A stretch of 53,039 nucleotides of DNA, from positions 1-53,039 of the forward strand of contig NZ_FOSV01000029.1 in assembly GCF_900114375.1 (NCBI RefSeq). Reading direction: 5' to 3'. This document shows, piece after piece, positions 34,189-43,405 of the stretch. The translations under genes and the position numbers were made by a program. The DNA is from Methylorubrum salsuginis. GTDB taxonomy: Bacteria > Pseudomonadota > Alphaproteobacteria > Rhizobiales > Beijerinckiaceae. Each line of letters begins with the position of its first letter. The first letter of the stretch is position 1. The notes beneath the pieces were generated by a model, which was not told the DNA's origin, did no database searches, and saw only the letters and a program-made list of their open reading frames with translations.

Positions 34189-34551
34189 CTAGCCTTCGCG
34201 GGCGACCGTGGGATCCGGGTCCGGCGCCGCTCCGTCGCCAGCGAGCTCTACGGCGAGGCTCTCGATCTCGCGGCAGACCTCGGCGGGGATGCCTGACCAG
34301 ACCGCCCGCGCACGCGCCTCGTGAAGGCGCCCGCCGTCCCGGGAGGCCGCCGCCAGGGCTAGGACCAGCGCCCGCGACGTGCGCGCGTCGAAGCTCCGGC
34401 CGCGACGCGCGGCGTCGACCTCGGCGCCGCACATCCCGAGCCCGCGGGCCTCCGCTTCCCGCCCTGGAGAAACGGGCGGGTCGCGGCCGTCCTCGGCCAG
34501 GGCGAGCGCGACGGACAGGCGCACGCGCCCGTCCAGGGTGAAGGAAGACAT
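34189..34551 (-). CDS. Small AhpD/carboxymuconolactone-decarboxylase-like protein
   Basis: 120 residues, mostly helical. The motif GLGMCGAEVDAARRGRSFDA followed by RTSRALVLALAAASRDGGRL matches a small relative of the AhpD-like fold that is common in alphaproteobacteria. The catalytic CxxC of true AhpD is absent; the only cysteines are C41 and one in EVCREIE. It starts 29 bases after the DUF1348 gene and likely shares its mRNA. Its function is not known. Confidence 0.65.
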   Translation of the reverse strand: MSSFTLDGRVRLSVALALAEDGRDPPVSPGREAEARGLGMCGAEVDAARRGRSFDARTSRALVLALAAASRDGGRLHEARARAVWSGIPAEVCREIESLAVELAGDGAAPDPDPTVAREG

Positions 34552-34580
34552 GGCCGCATTCCCACGCTTCGAGGGTCGGT

Positions 34581-35045
34581 TCAGAAGCCGAAGTGGCTGA
34601 GACCCGGATGGTCGTCGGGCCGGCGCCCCAGCGGCCAGCGGAACCGGCGCTCGGCCTCGCTGATCGGGTGTTCGTTGATGCTGGCGTGGCGGGCCCGCAT
34701 CAGCCCGTCCTCGGCGAACTCCCAGTTCTCGTTGCCGTAGGCCCGGAACCACTGGCCGCTGTCGTCGCGGTACTCGTAGGCGTAACACACCGCAATGCGG
34801 TTGCCGGTGAAGGCCCAGAGCTCCTTGATCAGGCGGTAGTCGAGCTCGCGGTTCCACTTGCGGGTGAGGAAGGCCTGGGCCTCCCCCCGGTTCGTGACGA
34901 ACTCGGCCCTGTTCCGCCAGCGGGTGTCGGTCGTGTAGGCCAGGGCGACCTTGGCCGGATCACGGCTGTTCCAGCCGTCCTCGGCGAGGCGGACCTTCTC
35001 GATGGCGCTCTCCTCGGTGAACGGCGGCAGCGGGGGACGGGACAT
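34581..35045 (-). CDS. DUF1348 family protein (NTF2-like fold)
   Basis: 154 residues with the conserved DUF1348 pattern EGWNSRDP-like (EDGWNSRDPAKVALAYT), DTRWRNRAEFVTNRGEAQAF, LTRKWNRELDYRLIKELWAF and YRDDSGQWFRAYGNENWEF. The family has an NTF2-like alpha+beta barrel and is often located beside oxidoreductases under LysR-type control. No enzymatic role is established. It lies 85 bases after the flavoprotein gene. Confidence 0.88.
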   Translation of the reverse strand: MSRPPLPPFTEESAIEKVRLAEDGWNSRDPAKVALAYTTDTRWRNRAEFVTNRGEAQAFLTRKWNRELDYRLIKELWAFTGNRIAVCYAYEYRDDSGQWFRAYGNENWEFAEDGLMRARHASINEHPISEAERRFRWPLGRRPDDHPGLSHFGF

Positions 35046-35130
35046 CGGCTTCTCCTCGGGGTTTTCGGGGTGGACGCGTGTCGGGAGGTCGGCAGGCCGG
35101 CGGGACGGGACCCTCGGCCATCGCCCTCGG

Positions 35131-37194
35131 TCAGAGGGCGAGATGAACGGGGTCGCTCCCCGCGGCCGGGGTGGCCGAGCAGATCAGCACCTCGTCGGCC
35201 GCGTGGGGAGCGGTGGGCGCCTTCGCGTAGGTGACGGCACCTTTCAGGAGCTTCGTCCGGCAGGTGCCGCAGGTTCCGGTCCGGCAACTGAACTCCGGGC
35301 TGAGGCCGCGGGCCTCGGCGAGTTCGAGCAGCGTTCCGGCGTCAGGCGTCCAGCGCGCCTCCTTCGACGAGTTCAGGAAGGCGACCGGAACCGGCTCCGT
35401 CGACGCGGGCGGCAGCGCGGCCGCCCCGGCATCCGCCGGTATGCTCCGGACCAGGGACGAGGGACCGAAGGTCTCGGCGTGGATGCGGTCGTCGGCGACG
35501 TTCAGGTCCCGCAGCCCGTCGTAGAGCGCCTGCGTGAAGGCCGCCGGACCGCAGAGGTAGAAGTCGTAATCGCCGAACGGCAGCACGCGGGCGAGCAGCG
35601 CCATGTCGATCCGGCCAGCGACATCGTAGTCGACACCCGCCACCGCATCCCCGGGCGCGCTCAGCACCCGCACGACCCTCACCGCGCCCCCGGCCGCGGC
35701 GGCGAGCTCGGCCACCTCCCTATCGAAGGGACGCTCCTCCTTGGAGCGGGCCGCCTGGACCAGTGTGGTCGGCCGGATGCCCCGGGTGCGCAGGCCCTCG
35801 TAGACGAGGTGGCGCAGCATCGCCAGCAGCGGCGTGATGCCGATGCCGCCGGCGAGCAGCACGGCCGGCCGCTTGGCATGGGCGTCGATGGTGAAGCCGC
35901 CGGCCGGCGCCCGCGCCTCGACCAAGTCGCCGACCCGCAGCGTGTCGTGGAGGTGCCCGGACACAGTGCCATCGCGCTTGACGCTGATCCGGTAGACCGC
36001 GTCCGAGGGCGCGACCGAGAGCGTGTAGGTGCGGATGACCGGCTTGTCCGCGCCGGGGAGCGGCACACGGATGGGCAGGTGCTGCCCCGCCTGGTGCGGG
36101 ATCAGCCCGGACCCGTCCGCAGGCTGGAGGTTAAAGGAGCGGATCGTGCGGCTCTCGTCGACGATCTTCGTGACCGTGAACGGGCGCCATTGCGTCGCGA
36201 GGTCGGCGGCCCGGAGCCGGTCGGCGGCCGCGTGCCAGTCACCGGTCATCAGGGAGTTCGGCGACCAGCCGTCCGCCTGAAACGTCCAGCGCAGGGGCAG
36301 CGCGCCCCGCCGCCGCACGACCCGGCGGGGCCGGAACGTCCACAGCCGTTCAGCGCCCTGGAAGGCGGCGATCTCGGGGGAGGACAGGACGACCTCGGCG
36401 TCGCCCGTCATCTGCAGGAGGTCGCCGGTCTCGAAGTCGGCGAAGACGAGGCCGGCCCGGCCGTTCAGGAGGATGTTGCCGAGCGTGGCGAAGAACAGGT
36501 TGCCGGCGAAGTCGGGGACCGTGAGCGTCCCGTCCTCGGCGACGCGAACGAAGCCGGCCTTGCCGCCGCGGTGCGAGACGTCGACCTGGCGGCGGCCGTC
36601 GCGCTCGGCGTAGGAGGCGACGAAGAACGTGTCGGCACCCTCGACGATGGCGCGCGCGTCCGCGTCGAGGCCGGCGTTCTCCTCGACGGTTCCAGAAAAG
36701 GGCTCACGCGGGTCGCGGACGAAGGCGAAGTCGCGCAGCTGGATGTACTGCGGGCAGTTGCCGAAGCTCTGGTCGACGGCGAAGTTCAGAACGCCGTCCG
36801 CCGCGGCGCGGATGAGGCCGTTGACGCGGTTGCGTCGGCGGGTGTGCAGCTCGATCCCGAGCAGCCCGATGGCCTCCCCGTCGCGCAAGCCCGCGCTCGC
36901 CGGGTCGCTCGGATCCGGCCGCACCGCGATGTCGAGTGTCGTCGGCGTCGGCGAGGCGATGAACCCGGGACCGCCGGCGACCAGCGTCGCCCAGGCGTCG
37001 CCCCGACCGTCGACGCTGCCGGCCACGATGAACGGGATCTGTTCGTAGAACGCGCGGTGTTGGTCGGGCATGAAGTCCCGCACCACGCGGCGCCCGACCT
37101 GCTCCATCCGCTCGGCCACGCCGACCTGCTGCTGGATGGCCTTCTCGCCCGGATGCCAGGGCGAGGACTTCGTGATGGTCGGACCGTCGCTCAT
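35131..37194 (-). CDS. Three-part oxidoreductase: PNPOx-like FMN domain, ferredoxin reductase and 2Fe-2S ferredoxin
   Basis: 687 residues. Residues about 30-270 are a pyridoxamine-phosphate-oxidase-like flavin domain (PFIVAGSVDGRGDAWATLVA, DQSFGNCPQYIQLRDF). Residues about 330-570 are an FAD/NAD(P) reductase of the FNR type (RTYTLSVAP for FAD, LAGGIGITPLLAML for the nicotinamide domain, FYLCGP). The C-terminus is a plant-type 2Fe-2S ferredoxin with Cys 637, 642, 645 and 672 (C-x4-C-x2-C-x26-C). A soluble self-sufficient electron chain is implied. The product resembles the PNPOx/FAD/NAD-fusion proteins found near GST genes. Start ATG 37194 lies 58 bases after the GST stop. Confidence 0.9.
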   Translation of the reverse strand: MSDGPTITKSSPWHPGEKAIQQQVGVAERMEQVGRRVVRDFMPDQHRAFYEQIPFIVAGSVDGRGDAWATLVAGGPGFIASPTPTTLDIAVRPDPSDPASAGLRDGEAIGLLGIELHTRRRNRVNGLIRAAADGVLNFAVDQSFGNCPQYIQLRDFAFVRDPREPFSGTVEENAGLDADARAIVEGADTFFVASYAERDGRRQVDVSHRGGKAGFVRVAEDGTLTVPDFAGNLFFATLGNILLNGRAGLVFADFETGDLLQMTGDAEVVLSSPEIAAFQGAERLWTFRPRRVVRRRGALPLRWTFQADGWSPNSLMTGDWHAAADRLRAADLATQWRPFTVTKIVDESRTIRSFNLQPADGSGLIPHQAGQHLPIRVPLPGADKPVIRTYTLSVAPSDAVYRISVKRDGTVSGHLHDTLRVGDLVEARAPAGGFTIDAHAKRPAVLLAGGIGITPLLAMLRHLVYEGLRTRGIRPTTLVQAARSKEERPFDREVAELAAAAGGAVRVVRVLSAPGDAVAGVDYDVAGRIDMALLARVLPFGDYDFYLCGPAAFTQALYDGLRDLNVADDRIHAETFGPSSLVRSIPADAGAAALPPASTEPVPVAFLNSSKEARWTPDAGTLLELAEARGLSPEFSCRTGTCGTCRTKLLKGAVTYAKAPTAPHAADEVLICSATPAAGSDPVHLAL

Positions 37195-37252
37195 GATACT
37201 CTCCCGTCCGGTTCGGTCGGGCGCGCGCACCGGCGCGCCCGAACAAGCGGGG

Positions 37253-37870
37253 TCACGCCGCGGCCGTGAGGCCGGCCGGCGTCTGGACGAAGGGGACGAA
37301 GCCCGGCAAGGCCTCGATGCGGCGGAGGAAGGCGTTGACGTTGACGTAGCTTGAGAGGTCGACGTTGCCCTCGGGTGCACGCGCCAGGTAGCTGTAGAGC
37401 GCCACGTCCGCGACGGTGGGCCGCTCGCCAACCAGCCATTCCCGGCCCGTCAGATGCGCCTCCAGGCGGCCCAGCAGCGTGTGCGCCCGCCCGATCACCT
37501 CCTCGGGCCGGAAATTGGCACCGAAAACGGTGACGAGGCGCGCGGCGGCCGGGCCGTAGGCCAGTTCGCCGGCCGCCACCGACAGCCAACGCTGCACGGC
37601 GGCCTCACCCTCGGCATTCTCCGGCAGCCAATCGGTCCGCCCCAGCTTGCGCGCCACGTAGACGAGGATGGCGTTCGAGTCGGAGACGACGGTTCCGTCG
37701 TCGTCGAGGACCGGCACCTGGCCGAACGGATTGAGGGCGAGGAACTCGGGCCGCTTGTGGGCGCCTCCCTTGAGGTCGACCTCAATCGCCTCGTGCGGCA
37801 CGCCGAGCAACGAGAGGAACAGGCGGGCCCGATGCGCGTGTCCCGAGAGGGGATGATGGTAGAGCTTCAT
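37253..37870 (-). CDS. Glutathione S-transferase
   Basis: 205 residues with the thioredoxin-like N-terminal domain (MKLYHHPLSGHAHRARLFLS, NPFGQVPVLDDDG, VSDSNAILVYV) and the helical C-terminal domain (TVADVALYSYLARAPEG, N-capping box). Ser9 or Tyr4 are candidates for the glutathione-activating residue. It is the first gene of the flavoprotein/DUF1348 group. It would detoxify electrophiles or remove halide or thiol adducts, with no substrate visible in sequence. Confidence 0.9.
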   Translation of the reverse strand: MKLYHHPLSGHAHRARLFLSLLGVPHEAIEVDLKGGAHKRPEFLALNPFGQVPVLDDDGTVVSDSNAILVYVARKLGRTDWLPENAEGEAAVQRWLSVAAGELAYGPAAARLVTVFGANFRPEEVIGRAHTLLGRLEAHLTGREWLVGERPTVADVALYSYLARAPEGNVDLSSYVNVNAFLRRIEALPGFVPFVQTPAGLTAAA

Positions 37871-38044
37871 GACCGCGTTCCCTGCTTTCTGTCCGGGTGA
37901 AGCCCGAACCACATTGGCAAGGTGACGCGATCAGGGGGTCGGGAGAATGCTCGACCTCCGCAGTTCATTGTTGTCGCGAGCGGAACAATCCATCCTGACG
38001 GGCCCGGCCGGTGCGGGATGCACGGCCGGGTCCCTCGAAACGGG

Positions 38045-38668
38045 TCACGCCTGACCTTTGGCGGCCAGAAAGCTCGCGTAGATATTGCCGGCGAAGGGCA
38101 GGTGGTCGCCCATCAGCCTGGCGTGCGCCTCGCCGGTGGCCGATTGCCAGTGGCCAAGAAGCTCGGCGCCGACCGCGACCCAGGTGATCGGCACGACGCC
38201 TGCCTGCACCATGCGGGCGACGGCCGCTTCCTCGACGAGCTTGCTCCAGGTGCCCGATGCATCCAGCACCGCGTAGACGTCGTAGCCCGCCTCGCGGGCC
38301 GCGAGCGCGGCGAAGGCCACGCAAACCTCCGTCGAAATGCCGGCGATCAGGAGCTTCTTCCGACCGGTCGCCTTCACGGCGGCGGCGAAGTCGGCGTTGT
38401 CGAAGGCGTTGATCTCGCCCGGCCGGTGCACGACGGTCGCGTCGGGCAGGCCCTGGGCGACGACCGGCAAGACCGGCCCGTTCGGGCCGTCGGCCGCGCT
38501 GGTGGTGACGATGGCCGGCAGCTTGTAGATCTGGGCGATGGTGACGAGCGCCTTCACGTTGTTCAGGAAGTCCGCGGGCGTCTGGGTCTGCACGCCGTTG
38601 GCAAGACCGGTCTGGTGGTCGACGAACAGGACGGCGGCGTTCTCGGCGGTCAATCTCTCGTAGGACAT
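38045..38668 (-). CDS. Isochorismatase-fold cysteine hydrolase (YcaC-like)
   Basis: 207 residues. The catalytic triad of the family is visible: Asp17 (LFVDHQTG), a Lys near 104 (GRKKLLIAG) and Cys116 (STEVCVAFAA). The C-terminal region (VVPITWVAVGAELLGHWQSA) is the YcaC type. The family hydrolyses amides or nitriles; the physiological substrate of YcaC-like proteins is not settled. ATG 38668 follows a GGAGAGCAC ribosome-binding site. It lies 174 bases before the GST gene on the same strand. Confidence 0.88.
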   Translation of the reverse strand: MSYERLTAENAAVLFVDHQTGLANGVQTQTPADFLNNVKALVTIAQIYKLPAIVTTSAADGPNGPVLPVVAQGLPDATVVHRPGEINAFDNADFAAAVKATGRKKLLIAGISTEVCVAFAALAAREAGYDVYAVLDASGTWSKLVEEAAVARMVQAGVVPITWVAVGAELLGHWQSATGEAHARLMGDHLPFAGNIYASFLAAKGQA

Positions 38669-38835
38669 GGTGCTCTCCTTCGGTGGGGATGGTCCCGCTT
38701 CGGAGCCACCCGGCACAATGAAGATGCCGCTCCATGAGAAGGGCCACTAGCCGCCACTTCCGGCACTCTGCGTCCCTGAAACCGGAACGCCGCCGGAACG
38801 CTTGCCAGGGCGGCACCTGTCGCTGCAAGGGGGCC

Positions 38836-39702
38836 TTATCGGCCGAACCGCTCGATCAGCAGGTCGGTGAGCGCCTGAACCTTGCGCGAGGAGTGCTGCC
38901 CCGGTGGGCGCACGACGAACATCCCGATGGAGGGAAGCGCATAGCGCGCCATGACCGGTATCAGGGTCCCGGCTGCGACGTAGGGTTCCGCGATGACATC
39001 GGGCAGCGCGGCGATACCCGCACCCGCGGCCGTCGCCTCCGCGATGGCCACCGCGCTGTCGGCCCGGAAGCGGCCCGTCGGGCGGACCGGGAACGGCTTG
39101 CCCCCGGCGCTGAACGTCCAGGTTTCCGTCGCGATCATCACGGCGGGATGGCCGGGCACGTCCTCGGGCGTCTCGGGGGCGCCGTACGTGGCGACATAGT
39201 CCGGGCTTGCGAACAGCCGCACGGAGAAGGATCCGATGCGGCGCGCGACCAGGTTCGAATCCGCCAGGTAGCCGACCCGGATGCCGCAATCGAAGCCCTC
39301 GGTGACGAGATCGACGTAGCGGTCGCTGTAGCGGCAGTTGATATGCAGTTGGGGATGGCGACGGGTCAGCTCCGCGATGGCCGGCGCGAAGTGCGTCGGG
39401 CCGAACGTGGAGGGTACGGCAACCCGCAGGAGGCCGCGGAGCTCGCCGCCAACCGCGACCGCCTCCAGCGCGGCGTCTACCTCCGTGCAGATCCGTGCCG
39501 CATGTTCCCGGAACGTCGTGCCCGCCTCGGTCAGGGCCGCGCCCCGGGTAGTACGGGCGAGGAGTTGTGTTCCGAGCTCGGCCTCCAGCCGCAGAAGCCG
39601 CCGGCTGACAATCGACTTCGCCAAGTTGAGGCGGCGTGAGGCGGCCGAGACCCCTCCCGCGTCGGCGACTTCCACGAAGGTCCTCAGGTCGTCCACGTCC
39701 AT
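38836..39702 (-). CDS. LysR-family transcriptional regulator, divergent from pirin gene
   Basis: 288 residues with the LysR HTH (DLRTFVEVADAGGVSAASRR, LAKSIVSRRLLRLEAELG, LARTTRGAALTEAG) and a substrate-binding domain. It is divergent from the pirin-like gene, the normal layout for a LysR regulator and its target. The 108-bp gap contains GGACG-ATAC-CGTCC (39739-39752), a small palindrome that could be part of its site. ATG 39702 places the HTH at residue 5. Confidence 0.9.
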   Translation of the reverse strand: MDVDDLRTFVEVADAGGVSAASRRLNLAKSIVSRRLLRLEAELGTQLLARTTRGAALTEAGTTFREHAARICTEVDAALEAVAVGGELRGLLRVAVPSTFGPTHFAPAIAELTRRHPQLHINCRYSDRYVDLVTEGFDCGIRVGYLADSNLVARRIGSFSVRLFASPDYVATYGAPETPEDVPGHPAVMIATETWTFSAGGKPFPVRPTGRFRADSAVAIAEATAAGAGIAALPDVIAEPYVAAGTLIPVMARYALPSIGMFVVRPPGQHSSRKVQALTDLLIERFGR

Positions 39703-39810
39703 CGCGTTCCGCTTCCCGGGACGGAGCTTGCCCGGATCGGACGATACCGTCCCTGGTACGACGACGCTACGGTCCAAGGAGGAGACGCCCACCGAGAAAG
39801 GACGACAACC

Positions 39811-40557
39811 ATGGACGTGACCAAGCTCAGACGCGGCGACCGCATGGGTGACCCAACCCGTGGCTTCGCCGTCGAGATCATCCGTCCCGGGCTGAGCCTC
39901 GGCGGCGGAGATAGCGGCCTAGGCGCCATCGGCCGGATCGACCGCGCCACCGTGGCGCCCGGGCACGTCATCAGGATGCACCCGCACCGCGACGACGAAA
40001 TCCTGACCTACGTCCGGGCCGGACGGATGCTCCACCGGGACACGGTCGGAAACGCGGAGGAGATCACGGCGACGCGCCTGATGATGATGAACGCCGGCCA
40101 CACCTTCCAGCACGAGGAGCGCATGCTGGACCACGGCCCGGTCGAGGCACTGCAGATCTTCCTGCGGCCGCGGGCGGCCGACCTCGGACCCAAGGTCCAG
40201 TTCCACGACTTCGGGGAGGTGTTGAGCCACGGCAAGTGGCGCCTCATCGCCGGGCCCGAGGGCGCGCCGCTGGAGGTCCGAGCCCAGGCATGGGTCTCCG
40301 ACGCGCATGTTGCGGCCAGGGCAGCGTTGTCCCTGCCGCCGCTTCCGGCGCCCGATGCGGTTCGCCTGCTCCACGTCTTCGGCGGCGACGTCGAGGTCGG
40401 CGGCTTGACGCTGCGGGCGGGTAATACGGCGTACCTCAAGGGGGACGGCGGGAGGGTGCTGGCCGGCTCCGACGCCGACCTCGTCCTCTTCCTGACCGAT
40501 CAGGGCGCACCGGTTTTCCGCGGTGGCATGTTCAGCGGGAACGTACTCGCTGATTAA
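39811..40557 (+). CDS. Pirin family protein
   Basis: 248 residues, a bicupin. The metal-binding motif in the first cupin is MHPHRDDEILTYVRAGRMLH, and NAGHTFQHEE supplies the remaining His and Glu. Bacterial pirins can act as quercetinases or as redox-linked regulators; which applies here is not known. The ATG follows AAAGGA at a good distance. It sits opposite a LysR gene and alone in its transcript. Confidence 0.88.
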   Translation: MDVTKLRRGDRMGDPTRGFAVEIIRPGLSLGGGDSGLGAIGRIDRATVAPGHVIRMHPHRDDEILTYVRAGRMLHRDTVGNAEEITATRLMMMNAGHTFQHEERMLDHGPVEALQIFLRPRAADLGPKVQFHDFGEVLSHGKWRLIAGPEGAPLEVRAQAWVSDAHVAARAALSLPPLPAPDAVRLLHVFGGDVEVGGLTLRAGNTAYLKGDGGRVLAGSDADLVLFLTDQGAPVFRGGMFSGNVLAD

Positions 40558-40831
40558 TCGCGCGTTCCGCGCGCCGGTCGTGTCCCTCGATGGAATTATC
40601 GAACTCGACCGGGGCGCGCAGCGGAAGGTGCAACGGTGGAGGTCGGTTGCGAGGCCGGTGCGCGTCGAGAGCCGGACCCATAGTCTTCCACCACGTAGTG
40701 AACCGCACTGACATGCCTGCTACCCGTCGGTCGCTAATATGCCCGTAGCTGCTGATGTTCGGGCACATTGGCGACCTGTCGGAATGCCCTCAGCTCGGCT
40801 TGGCGGGAGACCGGTTTCGGCCGCTCGCACC

Positions 40832-41722
40832 TCACGTGCCGACATAGGCCGCCAGCTCGTCCGGCGTGCCTTGCGGGAATGCCTGCTTCAGGTGGTCGAG
40901 GAACGCCGAGACCCGCGCACTGAGCAGCCGGCGTGAAGGATAGAGCACCCAGAGCGCGATCTCGGGTCCGTCGATGTCGCCCCAGTGGACCAGGGTGCCG
41001 GCGGCAAGGTCGTGACTAACGAGCGAGATGGGCAACGACGCGGCCCCGGCGCCGGCACGCACCGCGTCGCGAACCATGATGACCGACGACAGCCGCAGGG
41101 TCGGCTCGAAGGGTATGCGCGACCTCGCCCCCGGCTCCCTCACCTGCCAAGCGTCGCCGCCGCCCGCACCGCGCACCACGGCCGGCACGGCGCTGTCGGT
41201 CGCGGGCCTGGCCATGCCCGAGCTCGCCACCACGATCATCCGGTCCCGCAGGAAGACACGTCCGACCAAGCCCTCGTTCGCTTCCGGGTTGACCCGGATC
41301 ACGAGGTCGTAGCCCTCCTCGACCATGTCGACGGCCCGGTCTTCCGTCGTGACCTCAAGCCTAACCTCGGGATGCCTCAGCGCGAACTCAGCCGCCAGCC
41401 TCCCCATGGCGACCTGCGAGAACAAGAGCGGCGCGCTGACCCTCAGCCGTCCCCGCGGCCTCGCCCCGCCGGACGAGATGGCCGCCGCGGTCTCGTCGAG
41501 CTCGGCCAGCAGCATGCCCGTCCGCTCGTGCAGCGCCCGTCCTTCCTCGGTGAGCTTCAGCGTGCGCGCCCCACGCTCAAACAGGCGCAGGGCGAGCGCG
41601 CCCTCCAATTCCGCGACACGGCGCGACAGCGTTGCCTTCGGTCGCCCTGCCGCCCGGGCGGCGCGGCCGAACCCGCCGTGCCGGGCGACGAGATTGAAGT
41701 CAGCGAGGGCGAGGAGGTCCAT
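40832..41722 (-). CDS. LysR-family transcriptional regulator, divergent from NmrA-like gene
   Basis: 296 residues with a LysR HTH (ADFNLVARHGGFGRAARAAG, RPKATLSRRVAELEGALA, LFERGARTLKLTEEG) and a substrate-binding domain (LRVSAPLLFSQVAMGRLAAE). It is divergent from the NmrA/DUF1857 pair. The 102-bp gap contains the palindrome GACGGACCGTC (41738-41748). An in-frame GTG at 41731 would add three residues; ATG 41722 is preferred. Confidence 0.9.
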   Translation of the reverse strand: MDLLALADFNLVARHGGFGRAARAAGRPKATLSRRVAELEGALALRLFERGARTLKLTEEGRALHERTGMLLAELDETAAAISSGGARPRGRLRVSAPLLFSQVAMGRLAAEFALRHPEVRLEVTTEDRAVDMVEEGYDLVIRVNPEANEGLVGRVFLRDRMIVVASSGMARPATDSAVPAVVRGAGGGDAWQVREPGARSRIPFEPTLRLSSVIMVRDAVRAGAGAASLPISLVSHDLAAGTLVHWGDIDGPEIALWVLYPSRRLLSARVSAFLDHLKQAFPQGTPDELAAYVGT

Positions 41723-41824
41723 GCGTTCCACCAGCGAGACGGACCGTCCATAGATAGCGGCTTTTGGCGCAAGCGTGGATCACTAGTTTCCGGATTGTCA
41801 CCAACAGCAACCCGGAGACACACC

Positions 41825-42694
41825 ATGACCATCCTCGTGACGGGCGCCACCGGCACCATTGGCCGCCAAGTCGTCGACAACCTCGTGCGGCGCGGTGCCA
41901 ACGTGCGCGCCTTGGTCCGCGATGCAGCCAATGCCGGCTTGCCGGCCGGCGTCGCCATCGTCCCCGGCGACCTGCTCGACGTCGAGTCCGTGCGGAACGC
42001 GTTCACGGGTGTCTCCACCCTGTTCCTGCTCAACGCCGTGGTGCCCGACGAATTCACGCAGGCGCTCATCGCGCTCAACGTTGCCCGGGAGGCAGGGGTC
42101 AGGCGGGTGGTCTACCTGTCGGTGATCCACAGCGACCTCTACGTGAACGTGCCGCACTTCGCGGGCAAGTTCGGGGTCGAGCGAATGATCGAGGCCATGG
42201 GCTTCGAGGCCACCATCCTGCGCCCGGCCTACTTCATGAGCAACGAATACACGGTCAAGGACGTCGTCCTGCAGCACGGCGTCTACCCGATGCCCATCGG
42301 GGCCAAGGGGCTCGCGATGATCGACGTCCGCGACCTTGGCGAGGTCGCCGCCCTCGCGCTGATCCGGCGCGAGAAGGCCGACGGGCCGCTCCCCCTCGAC
42401 CGGATCAACGTCGTCGGTCCCGAGACCCTGACCGGCGCGACCGTGGCCGCGGTCTGGTCGGAGGTGCTCGGCCGACCGGTCGCCTATGGCGGCGACGATA
42501 CCGCCGGGTTCGAGCGGAGCCTCCGGCAGTTCATGCCCGGCTGGATGGCCTACGACATGCGCCTGATGGCCGAGCGCTTCCTGACCGACGGCATGGTCCC
42601 CGAGGCCGGGGACGTCGAGGGCCTGACCACGCTGCTCGGCCGCCCCCTGCGTCGGTATCGCAACCTCGTCGCCGAGATCGCCGCCTCGGCCTGA
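41825..42694 (+). CDS. NmrA-like NAD(P)-binding protein
   Basis: 289 residues, an atypical SDR of the NmrA/quinone-oxidoreductase-2 type. The nucleotide motif VTGATGTIGRQVVDNLVRRG sits at residues 5-24. The middle part (VVYLSVIHSDLY, HFAGKFGVERMIEAMG, ATILRPAYFM) lacks the SDR Tyr-x3-Lys triad in usual form. Such proteins act as redox sensors or reductases of quinones or aldehydes. The ATG follows GGAGACAC. It is the first of two plus-strand genes that are probably one unit. Confidence 0.85.
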   Translation: MTILVTGATGTIGRQVVDNLVRRGANVRALVRDAANAGLPAGVAIVPGDLLDVESVRNAFTGVSTLFLLNAVVPDEFTQALIALNVAREAGVRRVVYLSVIHSDLYVNVPHFAGKFGVERMIEAMGFEATILRPAYFMSNEYTVKDVVLQHGVYPMPIGAKGLAMIDVRDLGEVAALALIRREKADGPLPLDRINVVGPETLTGATVAAVWSEVLGRPVAYGGDDTAGFERSLRQFMPGWMAYDMRLMAERFLTDGMVPEAGDVEGLTTLLGRPLRRYRNLVAEIAASA

Positions 42695-42735
42695 CGGCCT
42701 GGCGCCTCGCAGCCAACCTAGGAAGGACCATCGTC

Positions 42736-43209
42736 ATGATCTATTCGACCGCGACCGTCCCGGTGAACCCGGAGGGCGAGATCCCGCTGAGCCGCGCCCA
42801 GGTGTGGCAGGGCTTGGTTCTGAAAGCCCGCGACGCCCGCCAGTTCCTGCCCCCTGGTCTCTGCACGCGTTGCGACGTGGTGGAGGAGAGCGCCACACAC
42901 CTCGTGCGCGAGGCCACCATCGGGGGTGTCGACCTGCGCGAGATCATCGCCTTCGAGCCTGAGGGCAAGGTGACCTTCTTTCAGGCCACCGGTCCGCGAG
43001 AGGGCGCCATCGTGAACGAACTCTCCGCGGATGAAGCCGGTGAGCTTCGGCTTCGGTTCTACTGCTACCTCGGCCTGCGTGGGAAAACGCCGGACGGCCC
43101 CGAGGAGCATGACGAGCAGGCGCAGTTTGACGGCGACAGGGGCTACAAGGCCGCCCTCCTGGCGACCCTGAGGCGCACCCGTGAGCTGGTCGCGGAAGGC
43201 AGGATCTGA
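42736..43209 (+). CDS. DUF1857 family SRPBCC-fold protein
   Basis: 157 residues with the DUF1857 pattern: VPVNPEGEIPLSRAQVWQGL, VLKARDARQFLPP, ATHLVREATIGG and KVTFFQATGPREGAIVNELS. The fold is a helix-grip hydrophobic pocket related to polyketide cyclases and lipid-binding START proteins. It follows the NmrA-like gene by 41 bases and likely works with it on the same small hydrophobic molecule, which is inference. Confidence 0.87.
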   Translation: MIYSTATVPVNPEGEIPLSRAQVWQGLVLKARDARQFLPPGLCTRCDVVEESATHLVREATIGGVDLREIIAFEPEGKVTFFQATGPREGAIVNELSADEAGELRLRFYCYLGLRGKTPDGPEEHDEQAQFDGDRGYKAALLATLRRTRELVAEGRI

Positions 43210-43405
43210 CCCTCCCCGGACGGCGAACGGTGCTGGGTTCGGAGCCTGGAAGCACCTCCGCGCCGTGCCGCGTCCGGCCATTGGGAGCGGTGGAGCCGCT
43301 CTCGATGCCATAGCGGCGGCCATCCGTCTCGCCGGGTACTCGACGGCGGTCGTTTCGCCGCCCACCGGGGCCCGGAAGCGGTACGCTGGACCAGAAGGAG
43401 GCCAC

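Noticed and set aside
40559..40573. CGCGCG-TTC-CGCGCG hairpin after the pirin gene as a terminator
   Set aside because: Made of low-complexity CG repeats with no T-run; too weak to call.
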